The notes: a model not told the origin generated them from the letters alone. 64,000 bases of DNA from Nocardia sp. XZ_19_385 (GCF_015355755.1 NZ_JACVEE010000001.1:1550001-1614000), one strand, 5' to 3'. Counted from the stretch's first letter, positions 34,565 to 43,575 are shown. Numbers and translations are program-made.

Positions 34565-35749
34565 ATGAATCCCAATACAACCCAGGCTGTTTGTCCACTC
34601 CGGTATCCCTTCGGCGAAGCCCACACCCTGGATTTGGAGCCGGACTATCGCGATGTCGGGCCGGTCGCCCGAGTCGAGCTGCCTTCGGGCAAGCACGCAT
34701 GGCTGGTGACCGATCACGCCCTTGTGCGCCGGGTGTTGGCCGATCCGGTGTTCTCCCGCGAACACGCCAACCGGCCCGAGGTGGCCCGGCTCTCGACCGA
34801 AGTGCTTCCGGCCGAGGCGATCTTGGCCACCGACCCGCCCCGGCATACCGAGCTGCGGACCTTGATCGCGGGAATGTTCGCCCCGCGCCAGGTCGCCGCG
34901 ATGGCCCCGGCGGTCGCTGATCTGGCGAACGCCCTGGTCGATGCGTTGCCTTCGACCGGCCATCCGGTCGACATCGTGGCCGGGTTCACTGAGCCGTTCG
35001 CGGCGGAGGTGGTGTGCGAGATGTTCGGTGTGCCAACCCGTTTCCGGAAACAGGTATTTGCGCTCGGCGACGCGCTTACCGCCCGAGACGCGACTGTGGC
35101 GACCCTTTCCGCCGCGCGCAGTGAGTGTGAAGATCTTGCCCGCGCGATGGCTGCGGAGAATCGCAGCGGGTTGTTCGCGATGCTCGGTCAGTCCTCGGGC
35201 GGAGATGAGCACGTGCTCAACCTGATCATCGCCTGCCTGATCGGTGGCCGGGGCTCGCCAACGGTGTTTCTGTCCAGCGCGGTATTCGCGCTCCTGCGTG
35301 ACCGCAGCCACTACCGCCACTTGGTGGAAGACCCTGACCGGATACTGGCGGCGGTGGAGGAACTGTTGCGGTTCGTCCCGGTCGGGGTCGGTGGCGGGTT
35401 CACGCGCGTCGCGACGGCGGATGTGCAGCTGGGGCCGGTGCCGGTGCGCGCCGGGGACGCGGTGATCCCGGCCATGCACGCCGCCGGCCGCGACCCTGCC
35501 GTGTTCGACAGCCCTGACGAACTAATGCTCGACCGGGGAATGAAGCTGCCGCATCTGGCATTCGGGCACGGCACCCACTACTGCGTCGGCGCGGGCCTGG
35601 CCCGCCTCGAGGCCCGCATCGCCCTGGAAACCCTGACCACGCGGCTGCCGGATCTGCGGCTGGCCGAGCCCGCCGACGCGGGGATCTGGCGGCAAGGCCG
35701 GGTAGTTCGATCCCTCGAACGATTGGATGTCACGTGGACGCCAAACTGA
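34565..35749 (+). CDS. Cytochrome P450 with atypical I-helix
   Basis: 394 residues, class-I bacterial size. Haem loop FGHGTHYCVGAGLARLE (Cys about 340) and K-helix EELLRF are normal. The I-helix reads CLIGGRGSPTVFLSS. The usual acid-alcohol pair (A/G-G-x-D/E-T) is not present, as in some P450s doing radical coupling or non-hydroxylating chemistry. Its stop lies 15 bp past the start of the next gene, whose ferredoxin domain is the obvious electron donor. First gene of the plus-strand cluster. Confidence 0.88.
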   Translation: MNPNTTQAVCPLRYPFGEAHTLDLEPDYRDVGPVARVELPSGKHAWLVTDHALVRRVLADPVFSREHANRPEVARLSTEVLPAEAILATDPPRHTELRTLIAGMFAPRQVAAMAPAVADLANALVDALPSTGHPVDIVAGFTEPFAAEVVCEMFGVPTRFRKQVFALGDALTARDATVATLSAARSECEDLARAMAAENRSGLFAMLGQSSGGDEHVLNLIIACLIGGRGSPTVFLSSAVFALLRDRSHYRHLVEDPDRILAAVEELLRFVPVGVGGGFTRVATADVQLGPVPVRAGDAVIPAMHAAGRDPAVFDSPDELMLDRGMKLPHLAFGHGTHYCVGAGLARLEARIALETLTTRLPDLRLAEPADAGIWRQGRVVRSLERLDVTWTPN

Positions 35750-36492
35750 TCATCGACACCACGCGCTGCGCCGGAACCGGTGTCTGCCTGCCGATCGCCG
35801 CACCCCATCTGCGCCTGATCGACGGCCACGCCACCGCCATCGACGCAACGATCCTGGCTATCGCCCAGGCGCGCGCGGCGGCGGCGTGCTGCCCGAACGA
35901 AGCCCTGACGGTGTGTGAACTCGCGCCGGTGGGGTTTCGGGTCGCGGCGCCGATCGTCACGCTGGGACCGGCCGGAACAGACGCGCAGGCTGAAGCGCAG
36001 AAGCATTCCGACGCGGTGGTCTTGGTGGAGTCCTTTGCGGTGGCGATGCGCACCGCCGCCGACGACGGCGGGGTGCGGGCGTTGGTCGCGGCCGGGTACC
36101 TCGCGCTCGATGAGCAGTCCCGCGCTACCGATTCGTGGGTCGATCAGCACTTCACCCACACGGGGGTTCTTCGGCTCGAACGGTGCTGGGAAAGTCCTAC
36201 CAAGCCAATGTGTTTCGCGACTCACCGTGATCTCGGTGAGCGCGGCCGACCGGTCGCGACCGTGGCCACGCATCCGGCGACGCGGGTATTCGCCGCCCAT
36301 CATGCTCCGGGTGCGCGGCTGATCGCGGTGAACGCCAAGCCGCTGGCGGCGGCCGCCGCCGCGCGTGGCGAGGCCGATGCGTGTATCGCCTCGGTCGATG
36401 TCGCGCAACGGTATGCGGAGTTGACGATAAGGGCCGAGTTCGCGCCGACGATGGTGTGGTTGCTCTACGGCAAGGCGGGCAGTGATGACTGA
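35734..36492 (+). CDS. Ferredoxin fused to prephenate dehydratase/decarboxylase-like domain
   Basis: 252 residues. Residues 1-65 are a small iron-sulfur ferredoxin of the P450-partner type (TRCAGTGVC, Cys 12 and 18, then CCPNEA, Cys 52/53). From about 74, IVTLGPAGTDAQAEAQKHSD, VLVESFAVAM, HFTHTGVLRLERCWESPTKPM and ATHPATRVFAAHH follow the prephenate dehydratase fold, closest in outline to BacA-type prephenate decarboxylases of bacilysin biosynthesis. The fusion is unfamiliar to me and would couple electron supply for the preceding P450 to modification of a chorismate-derived acid. The second-domain assignment is moderate. Confidence 0.6.
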   Translation: MDAKLIIDTTRCAGTGVCLPIAAPHLRLIDGHATAIDATILAIAQARAAAACCPNEALTVCELAPVGFRVAAPIVTLGPAGTDAQAEAQKHSDAVVLVESFAVAMRTAADDGGVRALVAAGYLALDEQSRATDSWVDQHFTHTGVLRLERCWESPTKPMCFATHRDLGERGRPVATVATHPATRVFAAHHAPGARLIAVNAKPLAAAAAARGEADACIASVDVAQRYAELTIRAEFAPTMVWLLYGKAGSDD

Positions 36493-37345
36493 TTCGCCGA
36501 TCGTGGCCGTGCTGGGTGCGGGGATCATGGCCAATACCGCCGCAGGGGTCCTGGATGCCCATGGGTATCAGCTGCGGCGCTACAACCGCAATCCCGACGC
36601 GATCGAGGGTCCGGCGGTGGTGTGCGCGTCACCGGCGCAGGCCGCCGAGGGCGCGGCCGCGGTGTGGAGCTTCGTGCACGACGATTCCGCCAGTCGCGCG
36701 AGCTGGTTCGGACCACGCGGGGCACTCGGGGCCGCCGCTGGGACGCTGGTCATCGAAAGTTCCACGCTTTCACCGCAAGCCGCGCAACGGTGGATGGATG
36801 AGGCCGTGCGGGCCGGGGCGCATCCGGTGCTGGCGGCGATGACCGGCAGCCGCGTGGGGGTGCAGAACGGCACCCTGCTGGTTTTCGCCGCTGGCACCAC
36901 GGCCGCGCTGCATCTGGCGGAGCCTTTGTTGTCGGTCGTAGCGTGCGAGGTGCTGCACTTCGACCAGGCCGCCGGGGCGGCCACGGCCAAACTGCTCAAC
37001 AACGCCTTGGCGGCGGCGATCCTGGCAGCGCTGTCCGAAACGCTCACCGCCACCGCCACATTCGGGCTTGATCAACGCCAGCTGATCGACGCGTGGTCCC
37101 GGCACGGTTGGGCCGCGCCGGTCACCAGCGCCTACGGCGAGGCAATGCGGGCCGGGGACCACCCGCTCACCGACTGCTCGTTGCGTGTGATCGCGAAGGA
37201 TCTGCGCTACCTGCGCAACGCCTTCGACACTCCGGTACCTCCGCTGATCGAGGAAGCCGCTGCCCGATTCGCCCAGGCCGCTGCCCAGGGTCTGGGCGAA
37301 TGCGAAATGTCGGCGATCATCGAATCCGATCGGGGCACACCATGA
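36485..37345 (+). CDS. NAD(P)-dependent beta-hydroxyacid dehydrogenase/imine reductase-like
   Basis: 286 residues. VAVLGAGIMANTAAGVLDAHGY is the Rossmann motif with GxGxMA. ESSTLSP, MTGSRVGVQNGTLLVFAAG and the catalytic-lysine segment AKLLNNALAAA match the 3-hydroxyisobutyrate dehydrogenase superfamily, which includes imine reductases. The substrate is unknown; a product of the preceding enzymes is likely. GTG 36482 is an alternative start; the gene overlaps both neighbours. Confidence 0.82.
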   Translation: MTDSPIVAVLGAGIMANTAAGVLDAHGYQLRRYNRNPDAIEGPAVVCASPAQAAEGAAAVWSFVHDDSASRASWFGPRGALGAAAGTLVIESSTLSPQAAQRWMDEAVRAGAHPVLAAMTGSRVGVQNGTLLVFAAGTTAALHLAEPLLSVVACEVLHFDQAAGAATAKLLNNALAAAILAALSETLTATATFGLDQRQLIDAWSRHGWAAPVTSAYGEAMRAGDHPLTDCSLRVIAKDLRYLRNAFDTPVPPLIEEAAARFAQAAAQGLGECEMSAIIESDRGTP

Positions 37346-38505
37346 CCGGCCCGGAATGTGACTGGTTCACCCGCGCAGCCACCACCCCGCTGCCCGCTCG
37401 TAGACAGATCAACGGTCAGCTCGCCGTCTACACCGACACGGTGCGCGATTGCGCGCGAACCCACCTGAGCGGGGAAGCCAGCGTCTGCGTGTCCGGTTCG
37501 CTTGCGCGGGGGGAGCCTTCGTGCCGCTGCCGCGACGGTGGCGGTTATCTGCTGGGCTCGGACGTGGATCTGGTGGCTGTGCTCGACCAGGACGACGATC
37601 ACACCGTTGCGTGCGTGGAGAAGTTCTTGTGGAGTGTGCGCGAGCGTCATCCCGAGGTCGATACCACGGTGTTCGCGGTGCACCGGCGCAATCTGCGGCG
37701 GGTATCGGGCCGGTTCGGGGCCGACCTGCACCACGCTGCCGCCCGGCCACTGTCCGGGCGGCCGGTGGCCGGGGTCGCTTCGCCTCGCATCGGCAAACGC
37801 GAAGGGCTGGAAGGGATCACGCACCAATTGGCGGCGATCTACTGTCCTGACAGCCCCGCCGGGGCGACCCCGTGGCGGCTCAAGACAGCGTTGGAATCCC
37901 TGCGCGCGGTCGCGGCCCGCGACGAATCGGCCCCGCAGTGCTACAGCGCACTGGCCGACGATCCGGCGGTGTGCGCGGTGGCCGATCCGGCGATGGTCGC
38001 GCGACTGGTGCGCGCTCGCGAGCTGAACACCGCTTCGCCGATCACCGCGCGTCAAACCTATGAGCTGGTCGTGGCGGCGACCTGCCGACTCTTCGGCGGT
38101 CCAAGCGGGGAACGCGAGCTCATCGCCGCACTCCATAGCGCCCGCGCCGGGATGCACGTCCTCGACGGGTTCCAACGCGCGGTAGCGGCGGCGACGATCA
38201 TCCTCTACGGGCCGACCCAGTTGCGGCAGTCGGCGGCCTCGGCGCTGCACGTGATCGTCATCGCGATCGACCGCGGCACCCTGCCCAGCGCCCACGCCGC
38301 CGCCGATGCCCTGGCGCGCATCTCCCCGGTGGAATTCAGCCGCGGCATAGAGCATCCGAATCATGTTCTGCGCCAACATCTTCAAGCCCTGCGCCGCGAC
38401 TACTACAGCTGGCTCGGTCCCCACAACTTCGGCGCGCGACCGGTGCCGAACTACCTGGGCCCGGACCCCTACACCGGTATCCCTCGGCAGGAGGTCAACG
38501 CATGA
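37342..38505 (+). CDS. Nucleotidyltransferase-fold protein
   Basis: 387 residues. VCVSGSLARGEPSC... LLGSDVDLVAVLDQDD is the minimal nucleotidyltransferase motif (GS, then DxD), with DTTVF giving the third acidic residue. The C-terminal 200 residues are helical (YELVVAATCRLFGGPSG, GFQRAVAAATIILYG). The family transfers a nucleotide to small molecules, RNA or protein. In this cluster an adenylylated intermediate is one possibility. ATGA overlaps on both sides. Confidence 0.65.
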   Translation: MTGPECDWFTRAATTPLPARRQINGQLAVYTDTVRDCARTHLSGEASVCVSGSLARGEPSCRCRDGGGYLLGSDVDLVAVLDQDDDHTVACVEKFLWSVRERHPEVDTTVFAVHRRNLRRVSGRFGADLHHAAARPLSGRPVAGVASPRIGKREGLEGITHQLAAIYCPDSPAGATPWRLKTALESLRAVAARDESAPQCYSALADDPAVCAVADPAMVARLVRARELNTASPITARQTYELVVAATCRLFGGPSGERELIAALHSARAGMHVLDGFQRAVAAATIILYGPTQLRQSAASALHVIVIAIDRGTLPSAHAAADALARISPVEFSRGIEHPNHVLRQHLQALRRDYYSWLGPHNFGARPVPNYLGPDPYTGIPRQEVNA

Positions 38506-38843
38506 TCGAATGGCCCGATTGGGTGCGTACGCTGCCCGCTCTCGCCACGCCCTACCCCGGCGGTGCCGGGTATCTGATCGCGAGCCCGCACGGGCAAGTG
38601 GTGCTCTGGTCCTTTCCTGACGGCGCGCAGGTGCCGCGCCACCAGCACGGCCCGCAGATCGGCGTCGTCGTCGCCGGCGCGGTGGAGCTGACAGCGGAAG
38701 GAATCACCCGCACGGTGACGGCCGGGGAAAGCTTCACCCTCGGCGACCAAGTACCGCACTCGGCGCACGTGGGGCCGGGAACGCTGGTGGTCGAAATTTT
38801 CGCCGACCACGACCGCCACACCCCGACCCCGCCCGCGTCATGA
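38502..38843 (+). CDS. Single-domain cupin
   Basis: 113 residues. VPRHQHGPQIGVVVAGAVEL carries H-x-H and LGDQVPHSAHVGPG the second histidine, so one metal-binding cupin barrel is intact. Small cupins in biosynthetic clusters act as isomerases, dioxygenases or cyclases. Overlaps both neighbours by four bases. Confidence 0.75.
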   Translation: MIEWPDWVRTLPALATPYPGGAGYLIASPHGQVVLWSFPDGAQVPRHQHGPQIGVVVAGAVELTAEGITRTVTAGESFTLGDQVPHSAHVGPGTLVVEIFADHDRHTPTPPAS

Positions 38844-40036
38844 CCATCCACATCATCGAGGCCGCCCGAATCCTCACCGGCTGCGGGCCGACGCTGGCGC
38901 CGGGCACGGTGGTGCTTGCCGATGAGCGAATCGCCTGGGTCGGCCAGTCAGAGGGGTTGCCCGCACGCTGGGCCGGGGCCTCGGCCGAGCGAATTGGCCT
39001 GCCGGAGGCCACGCTCCTGCCCGGTCTGATCGACGCGCATGTGCATCTGAGTTTCGGCGGCGACCCTCGGCCTCCGGTAGCGCTGCTGGCCACCACGCGC
39101 ATGGCGGTGGCCGCCACGATCCATGCCGCGTTGCGACAGCTGCGCGACGCGGGGATCACTACTGTTCGCGATCTCGGCGCGCCCCGCTACATCGACGCCA
39201 GCACTCTGGGCGACCTCGATGCGGGACCGCGGGTGCTGACCGCAACCATTCCGCTCACCGTGGCCGGAGGCCACTGCGCCGGGCTCGGCGGCGTGGTGAC
39301 CGAACCTGCGGACATCGACCGGCTCGTCGCGGCCAACGCCGCACGTGGTGCCGACTGGATCAAGGTCATGGTCACCGGCGGGTTCACCACCGGCGGACGG
39401 TCATCCCCCTACGAGCCTCAGTTCACCGATGCCCAACTCGCCAGGATCGTGGCGGCGGCCCGCGTTCACGGGCTGCCGGTGGCCGCGCACGCGCACGGCA
39501 CCGCCGGAATCCGCCAAGCCGTCGGTGCGGGCGTCGATTCCCTCGAACATTGCACCTGGATGAGCGCCGATGGGTTCGACCTCGATCACGAAGTGGTGCG
39601 CGAAATCGCCGATCGGCGAATCCTGGTGTGTCCCACCATCAATCACCAGGCGCGCGAAGCGACAGGACGATTGCCGTGGGCCGTGCGCCGCGAGCAGTTG
39701 CGGGTCATGCTCGACGCCGGTGTCCGGTTGATCCCGGGAACCGATTCGGGAATCCCGCAGACTCCGCACTACCAGTACGCACATTCCCTGCCCATCTGGA
39801 CCGATCTCGGATACAGCGCGAGCGACATCATCAAACTGGCCACCTCCAGTGCCGCGCAAGCGCTCCGCATCGACCATCTCACCGGTACGCTCACCGCCGG
39901 ACGTTCGGCGGATCTGATTGCAGTGCCCGGTGATCCCACGAGCGATCTCGGCGCACTGACCGCGCCTGTCCTGGTCGCGACCGCTGGACACCTGCACTAC
40001 CCCGCCAACACCACCGAGGAGAACACCCGACCATGA
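38840..40036 (+). CDS. Amidohydrolase-family enzyme
   Basis: 398 residues. LLPGLIDAHVHLSFGG (H-x-H), DWIKVMVTGG with the bridging lysine, AAHAHGTAGI, LEHCTW and IPGTDSGIP (metal-site Asp) are all intact. The closest outline is the imidazolonepropionase/Xaa-Pro dipeptidase-like group that opens cyclic amides or cleaves amide bonds. Tightly coupled in the cluster. Substrate unknown. Confidence 0.82.
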   Translation: MTIHIIEAARILTGCGPTLAPGTVVLADERIAWVGQSEGLPARWAGASAERIGLPEATLLPGLIDAHVHLSFGGDPRPPVALLATTRMAVAATIHAALRQLRDAGITTVRDLGAPRYIDASTLGDLDAGPRVLTATIPLTVAGGHCAGLGGVVTEPADIDRLVAANAARGADWIKVMVTGGFTTGGRSSPYEPQFTDAQLARIVAAARVHGLPVAAHAHGTAGIRQAVGAGVDSLEHCTWMSADGFDLDHEVVREIADRRILVCPTINHQAREATGRLPWAVRREQLRVMLDAGVRLIPGTDSGIPQTPHYQYAHSLPIWTDLGYSASDIIKLATSSAAQALRIDHLTGTLTAGRSADLIAVPGDPTSDLGALTAPVLVATAGHLHYPANTTEENTRP

Positions 40037-40839
40037 GTGCCAGCGGCCCCACCCTGTCGTCGGAATACGCGTCCGCGACCCCTCTACAGATCCGCATCGA
40101 CACCCACGCCCGCCACAGCGAGCACCCCGACGACCCCGCCTCCATGGTCCTGGATCTGCTCGAGTTGACCGGCGCCGAAGAACTCGCCGACATCGGCTGC
40201 GGCGACGCGCGTTTCCTGGCACAACTGGCCAACGGCGGGCACCGTGGCCGCTTGGTCGGCGTCGATACCTCGCCGGCCATGGTCGCGGCCGCCGCCGCCA
40301 TCGCCGGAGTCGATACCCGCCTCGCCGACGCCGAGCACCTGCCCTTCGCGGACGGTGAATTCGATCTGACAACCGCGCGCCACATGCTCTATCACGTCCC
40401 CCATCCCGAGGCCGCCTTGCGCGAGTTCCAGCGCATCACACGCCCCGGCGGCCGCGTCATCGTCACGGTGAATCATCCCGGAACATGCGCACGCACAAGA
40501 GAATTGGTGACCCGCCATGCCCGCCCGTTCGGGCTCGCTCCGGTGGAGGAGATGGCTAACAGCGTCACCTCGTCCACCCTGCCGGACATGATGGACGCCG
40601 TGTTCGGCAACGCCCACGTACACCGCTTCGACAACGCCTTGATCTTCTCGAGCGCGCCGCCGCTGCTGCGATTCGCCGAGGCACTGTTCTCCTTCTGCGG
40701 AGTCGATACCGACACCCCGCACCGCGCCGAGATCCGCGCCGCTGTTGCCGCCGACATCGACACCTGGTTCGCCGCCAACCCCGGCCAGGTGTGGCGTGAC
40801 CCCAAGGGCTACATCTCTGTCGTGGCCACCGTCGAATAG
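40033..40839 (+). CDS. Class I SAM-dependent methyltransferase
   Basis: 268 residues. LADIGCGDARFLAQLA is the SAM-binding motif I, VGVDTSPAMVAAA motif post-I, and LPFADGEFDLTTARHMLYHVP motif II of UbiE/COQ5-type small-molecule methyltransferases. The ATGA overlap with the amidohydrolase gene places it in the same operon. Confidence 0.85.
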   Translation: MSASGPTLSSEYASATPLQIRIDTHARHSEHPDDPASMVLDLLELTGAEELADIGCGDARFLAQLANGGHRGRLVGVDTSPAMVAAAAAIAGVDTRLADAEHLPFADGEFDLTTARHMLYHVPHPEAALREFQRITRPGGRVIVTVNHPGTCARTRELVTRHARPFGLAPVEEMANSVTSSTLPDMMDAVFGNAHVHRFDNALIFSSAPPLLRFAEALFSFCGVDTDTPHRAEIRAAVAADIDTWFAANPGQVWRDPKGYISVVATVE

Positions 40840-40866
40840 CCCCATACCCCAGGAGGATTCGGACCT

Positions 40867-41853
40867 GTGAAACTGCTCGTCACCGGCGGAGCCGGATACA
40901 TCGGCTCCATCGTCGCCCACCAGCTCGTCACCGCGGGCCATGAGGTTGAGATCATCGACAACCTCTCCACTGGCTTCGCCGCGAACCTGCCTGCCCGCGC
41001 CCGATTTCACCGGATGTCGATCCATCAGGCGGCCGACATCCTCACCCCCGATGCTGGATTCGATGGCGTGCTGCACTTCGCCGGTTCCATCGAGGTCGCC
41101 GAATCGGTCCGCAATCCAGACAAGTACTGGGCCAACAACATCGAAGGATCGCTGGCGTTGCTGCGCGCGATCCGCGCCGCCGGGGTACCGCGGCTGATCG
41201 TCTCCTCCACGGGCTCGATGTACACCGGCGACGGCATAACCGCTTTCGATGAGTCCGCCGAGGTCTGTCCGAAAAACCCTTACGCGGCAACGAAATCGAC
41301 CGTTGATCAGCTGATCGCCGGAGAATGCGGAGCATCCGAGGTGTTGGGCGCGGCATCGCTGCGATACTTCAACGCCTGCGGGTCCGTGCTCACCACCGAC
41401 GGAATCCACCTCGGCGAGCGTCACGACCCCGAATCGCACCTGATTCCGATCCTGCTGCAAGCCGCCGGTGGGCAGCGTCCGGAATTCACGCTGTTCGGCA
41501 CCGACTACGAGACCCGCGACGGCACCTGTATCCGCGACTACATCCACGTCGCCGACCTGGCCGCCGCGCACCTCCTCGCCCTGGCCGCCATCGAGCCTGG
41601 CCGTTACGAGGTCTACAACTTCGGCAACGGCGCCGGGCACACCAACCGGGAAGTCCTCGATACGGTCCGCGAGGTCACCGGCTCGGACTTCCCCGTCCAC
41701 CTCGCCGAACGACGCCCCGGTGACCCTGCGGTATGTATCGCGGCCAGCGACAAGGCACATCGAGAGCTGGGCTGGAAGCCTGAGCACGCGGACCTGGAAA
41801 CCATCGTCGGCGACGCCTGGCGATTCCATCGGGAGCTGTACGCGGGGAACTGA
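40867..41853 (+). CDS. UDP-glucose 4-epimerase-like SDR
   Basis: 328 residues from GTG with AGGAGG upstream. MKLLVTGGAGYIGSIVAHQL, HFAGSIEVAESVRNPDKYWANN, SSTGSMYTG and YAATKS (Tyr-x3-Lys), YFNACG and RDYIHVADLAAAHL follow GalE throughout. It interconverts UDP-hexoses and may supply a sugar donor, though no glycosyltransferase is seen nearby. The 27-bp gap to the methyltransferase still fits one operon. Confidence 0.85.
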   Translation: MKLLVTGGAGYIGSIVAHQLVTAGHEVEIIDNLSTGFAANLPARARFHRMSIHQAADILTPDAGFDGVLHFAGSIEVAESVRNPDKYWANNIEGSLALLRAIRAAGVPRLIVSSTGSMYTGDGITAFDESAEVCPKNPYAATKSTVDQLIAGECGASEVLGAASLRYFNACGSVLTTDGIHLGERHDPESHLIPILLQAAGGQRPEFTLFGTDYETRDGTCIRDYIHVADLAAAHLLALAAIEPGRYEVYNFGNGAGHTNREVLDTVREVTGSDFPVHLAERRPGDPAVCIAASDKAHRELGWKPEHADLETIVGDAWRFHRELYAGN

Positions 41854-41884
41854 TCACGACAGCACGGTCATGAGAGGCAGCGCA

Positions 41885-42322
41885 ATGGCAATCACTCACG
41901 AGGGCTCGAACATCATCATCCGCAACGCACGCGGCGAGATACTGCTGTTCCTGCGCGACAAGGCCGGGGATCCCTTGCCCGGACATGTGGGCGCTCCTGG
42001 GCGGCGTCCGCGATCCCGGCGAAACGCCGCTTGAGAACGTGATTCGCGAAGTCAAAGAGGAAATCGGTGTGGACCTGGACCCCGCCGAGGTCGAGCACCA
42101 CTGCACCCGCGAACGTCACTGGGGCCTACTCGAACACACCTTCCGAACCCACCTGGACCTCGATTTGAACGTCATCACCCTGACCGAGGGCCAAGACCTG
42201 CGCTGGTTCAGCGAGGGGGACGTAGCCGCCACCGTGCTCGGGTTCGAAGAAACGAGATGCTGGCCGACTACTTCGCCCAACTGAAAGACAATCCGCGGCA
42301 AAGGCATCACGCATCCACGTAG
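41885..42322 (+). pseudogene. Nudix hydrolase with two compensating single-base shifts
   Basis: MAITHEGSNIIIRNARGEILLFLRDKAGDP is in one frame. Deleting G 41977 gives FPDMWALLGGVRDPGETPLENV with an intact Nudix box (REVKEEIG). The frame is lost again near 42252, where one extra A restores NEMLADYFAQLKDNPRQRHH and a stop at 42320-42322. One insertion and one deletion in a 145-codon gene suggest either decay or sequence errors. The family hydrolyses nucleoside diphosphates linked to another group. Confidence 0.7.
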
Positions 42323-42345
42323 GGCTGTCAGGAAGGACTCGTCAC

Positions 42346-42783
42346 ATGCCCGAAAAAGTCACCACGGACAAGGTGCTCATCTATGTGGTGCGCGACGGCA
42401 AGTTGCTCGTCTTTCGGCACACCGACTACTCCTACGAGGAAGTCGGCATCCAAGTCCCGGCCGGCAGCATCCGGCCCGGTGAGTCCCCACAGGACGCGGC
42501 GCTGCGCGAAGCCCGTGAGGAGACAGGGCTGACCGATTTCAAGGTCGTGCGCAACCTCGGCGAGTTCACCTATGACATGTCCCCGTATCGCTGGGAGTTG
42601 CAGCGGCGCCATGTATTCGAGCTGGAACTGTGCGAACCCGCACCCGAGCGGTGGACCAGTCAGGAAGACCACGACGGACAGGGCGAGCCAACATTGCTCG
42701 AATGCTTTTGGATCCCGGTCGAAGCGGCGCACATCCTGCAATCGGGGCAAGGCGCGTTGCTGGGCCGACTTTTCTTTCGATGA
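42346..42783 (+). CDS. Nudix hydrolase
   Basis: 145 residues. Nudix box GSIRPGESPQDAALREAREETGL is complete (G-x5-E-x7-REXXEEXG at about 46-68). YSYEEVGIQVPAG and YRWELQRRHVFEL are typical of the (d)NDP-X hydrolases. Second of three consecutive Nudix genes; the substrate may be a damaged or activated nucleotide of the pathway. Its end lies close to the 42816 start. Confidence 0.88.
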   Translation: MPEKVTTDKVLIYVVRDGKLLVFRHTDYSYEEVGIQVPAGSIRPGESPQDAALREAREETGLTDFKVVRNLGEFTYDMSPYRWELQRRHVFELELCEPAPERWTSQEDHDGQGEPTLLECFWIPVEAAHILQSGQGALLGRLFFR

Positions 42784-42815
42784 CCCTGCTCAATCGAGGA
42801 ACCGAGGAAGCGGCA

Positions 42816-43424
42816 ATGACTGATTCTGGGATCGCCCAGCAGGTAGACCCGCGCGCGGTGGTGCGTGGACTGGTAACCGATGTGACTCCGCACGATGCTC
42901 TAGAGGCCGACCATCGGGCATGGATGTTGGACTGGATCGACTCCGGGGCGCAGCTGTTCCGTGTCGAGAAGCCTGCGACGCCGCCGAAGCACCTTGCGGT
43001 CTATGCGGTTCTGCTCGACGAGGCAAGTCGGTCGGTGATGCTTGTCGCCCACATCCTGGCCCAGAAATGGCTCATGCCTGGCGGGCACGTTGACGAAGGT
43101 GAGGACCCCCGCGAGACGGTGCTACGCGAGTTGCAGGAGGAATTGCAGATCGCGCCGCAGTTCCATCGTGCGTTTGGCGATGCGCCTGCGTTTCTCACGG
43201 TTACATGGACCGTGCCACCGTTCAGCCATCATGATGCGACGTTGTGGTTCGTCTTCGACGCCGACCGCAGCGTGCCGGTGATCCCAGATCCCCGCGAGTT
43301 CAGCGAGGTGCGGTGGTGGAGTCTCGATGCGCCAGAGGGCTATTCAGGTGGCGATTTCGATCCCGGCTTCAGTCGGTTCTTGGATAAGCTGTCTGCTCAT
43401 TTGTCGTCTCACTACGCTCAGTAA
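42816..43424 (+). CDS. Nudix hydrolase
   Basis: 202 residues from ATG 42816, with GAGGAAG nine bases upstream; ATG 42780 is possible but lacks a site. A helical N-terminal extension precedes WLMPGGHVDEGEDPRETVLR and ELQEEL, the Nudix box, with LTVTWTVPPFSHHDATLWFVF as later strands. This longer type is common in actinobacteria and often linked to kinases or phosphatases. Third Nudix gene in a row. Confidence 0.85.
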   Translation: MTDSGIAQQVDPRAVVRGLVTDVTPHDALEADHRAWMLDWIDSGAQLFRVEKPATPPKHLAVYAVLLDEASRSVMLVAHILAQKWLMPGGHVDEGEDPRETVLRELQEELQIAPQFHRAFGDAPAFLTVTWTVPPFSHHDATLWFVFDADRSVPVIPDPREFSEVRWWSLDAPEGYSGGDFDPGFSRFLDKLSAHLSSHYAQ

Positions 43425-43500
43425 TTCTGCGGAAGTTCTTACCCTGGCGAGTCCGAAAGATGAACGGTATCAACATCATTCAATGAAAAGTCGTTTCTGA

Positions 43501-43575
43501 ATGCATGAAGGTGGTTGTCTGTGCGGAAAAATCCGATTCGTCGCCACGGCGGCCCCGATCTGGCCTCACCTGTGC
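43501..43575 (+). pseudogene. GFA-family gene, first 25 codons, split by the nested element
   Basis: MHEGGCLCGKIRFVATAAPI then WPHLC, the N-terminus of a glutathione-dependent formaldehyde-activating (GFA)-family protein with its first zinc Cys pair (GGCLCG). It ends exactly at the 6-bp core CTGTGC (43570-43575). Joining to 53465 continues in frame as SCPHCQKLSGGPVVAW and restores a 126-codon gene. Confidence 0.85.
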
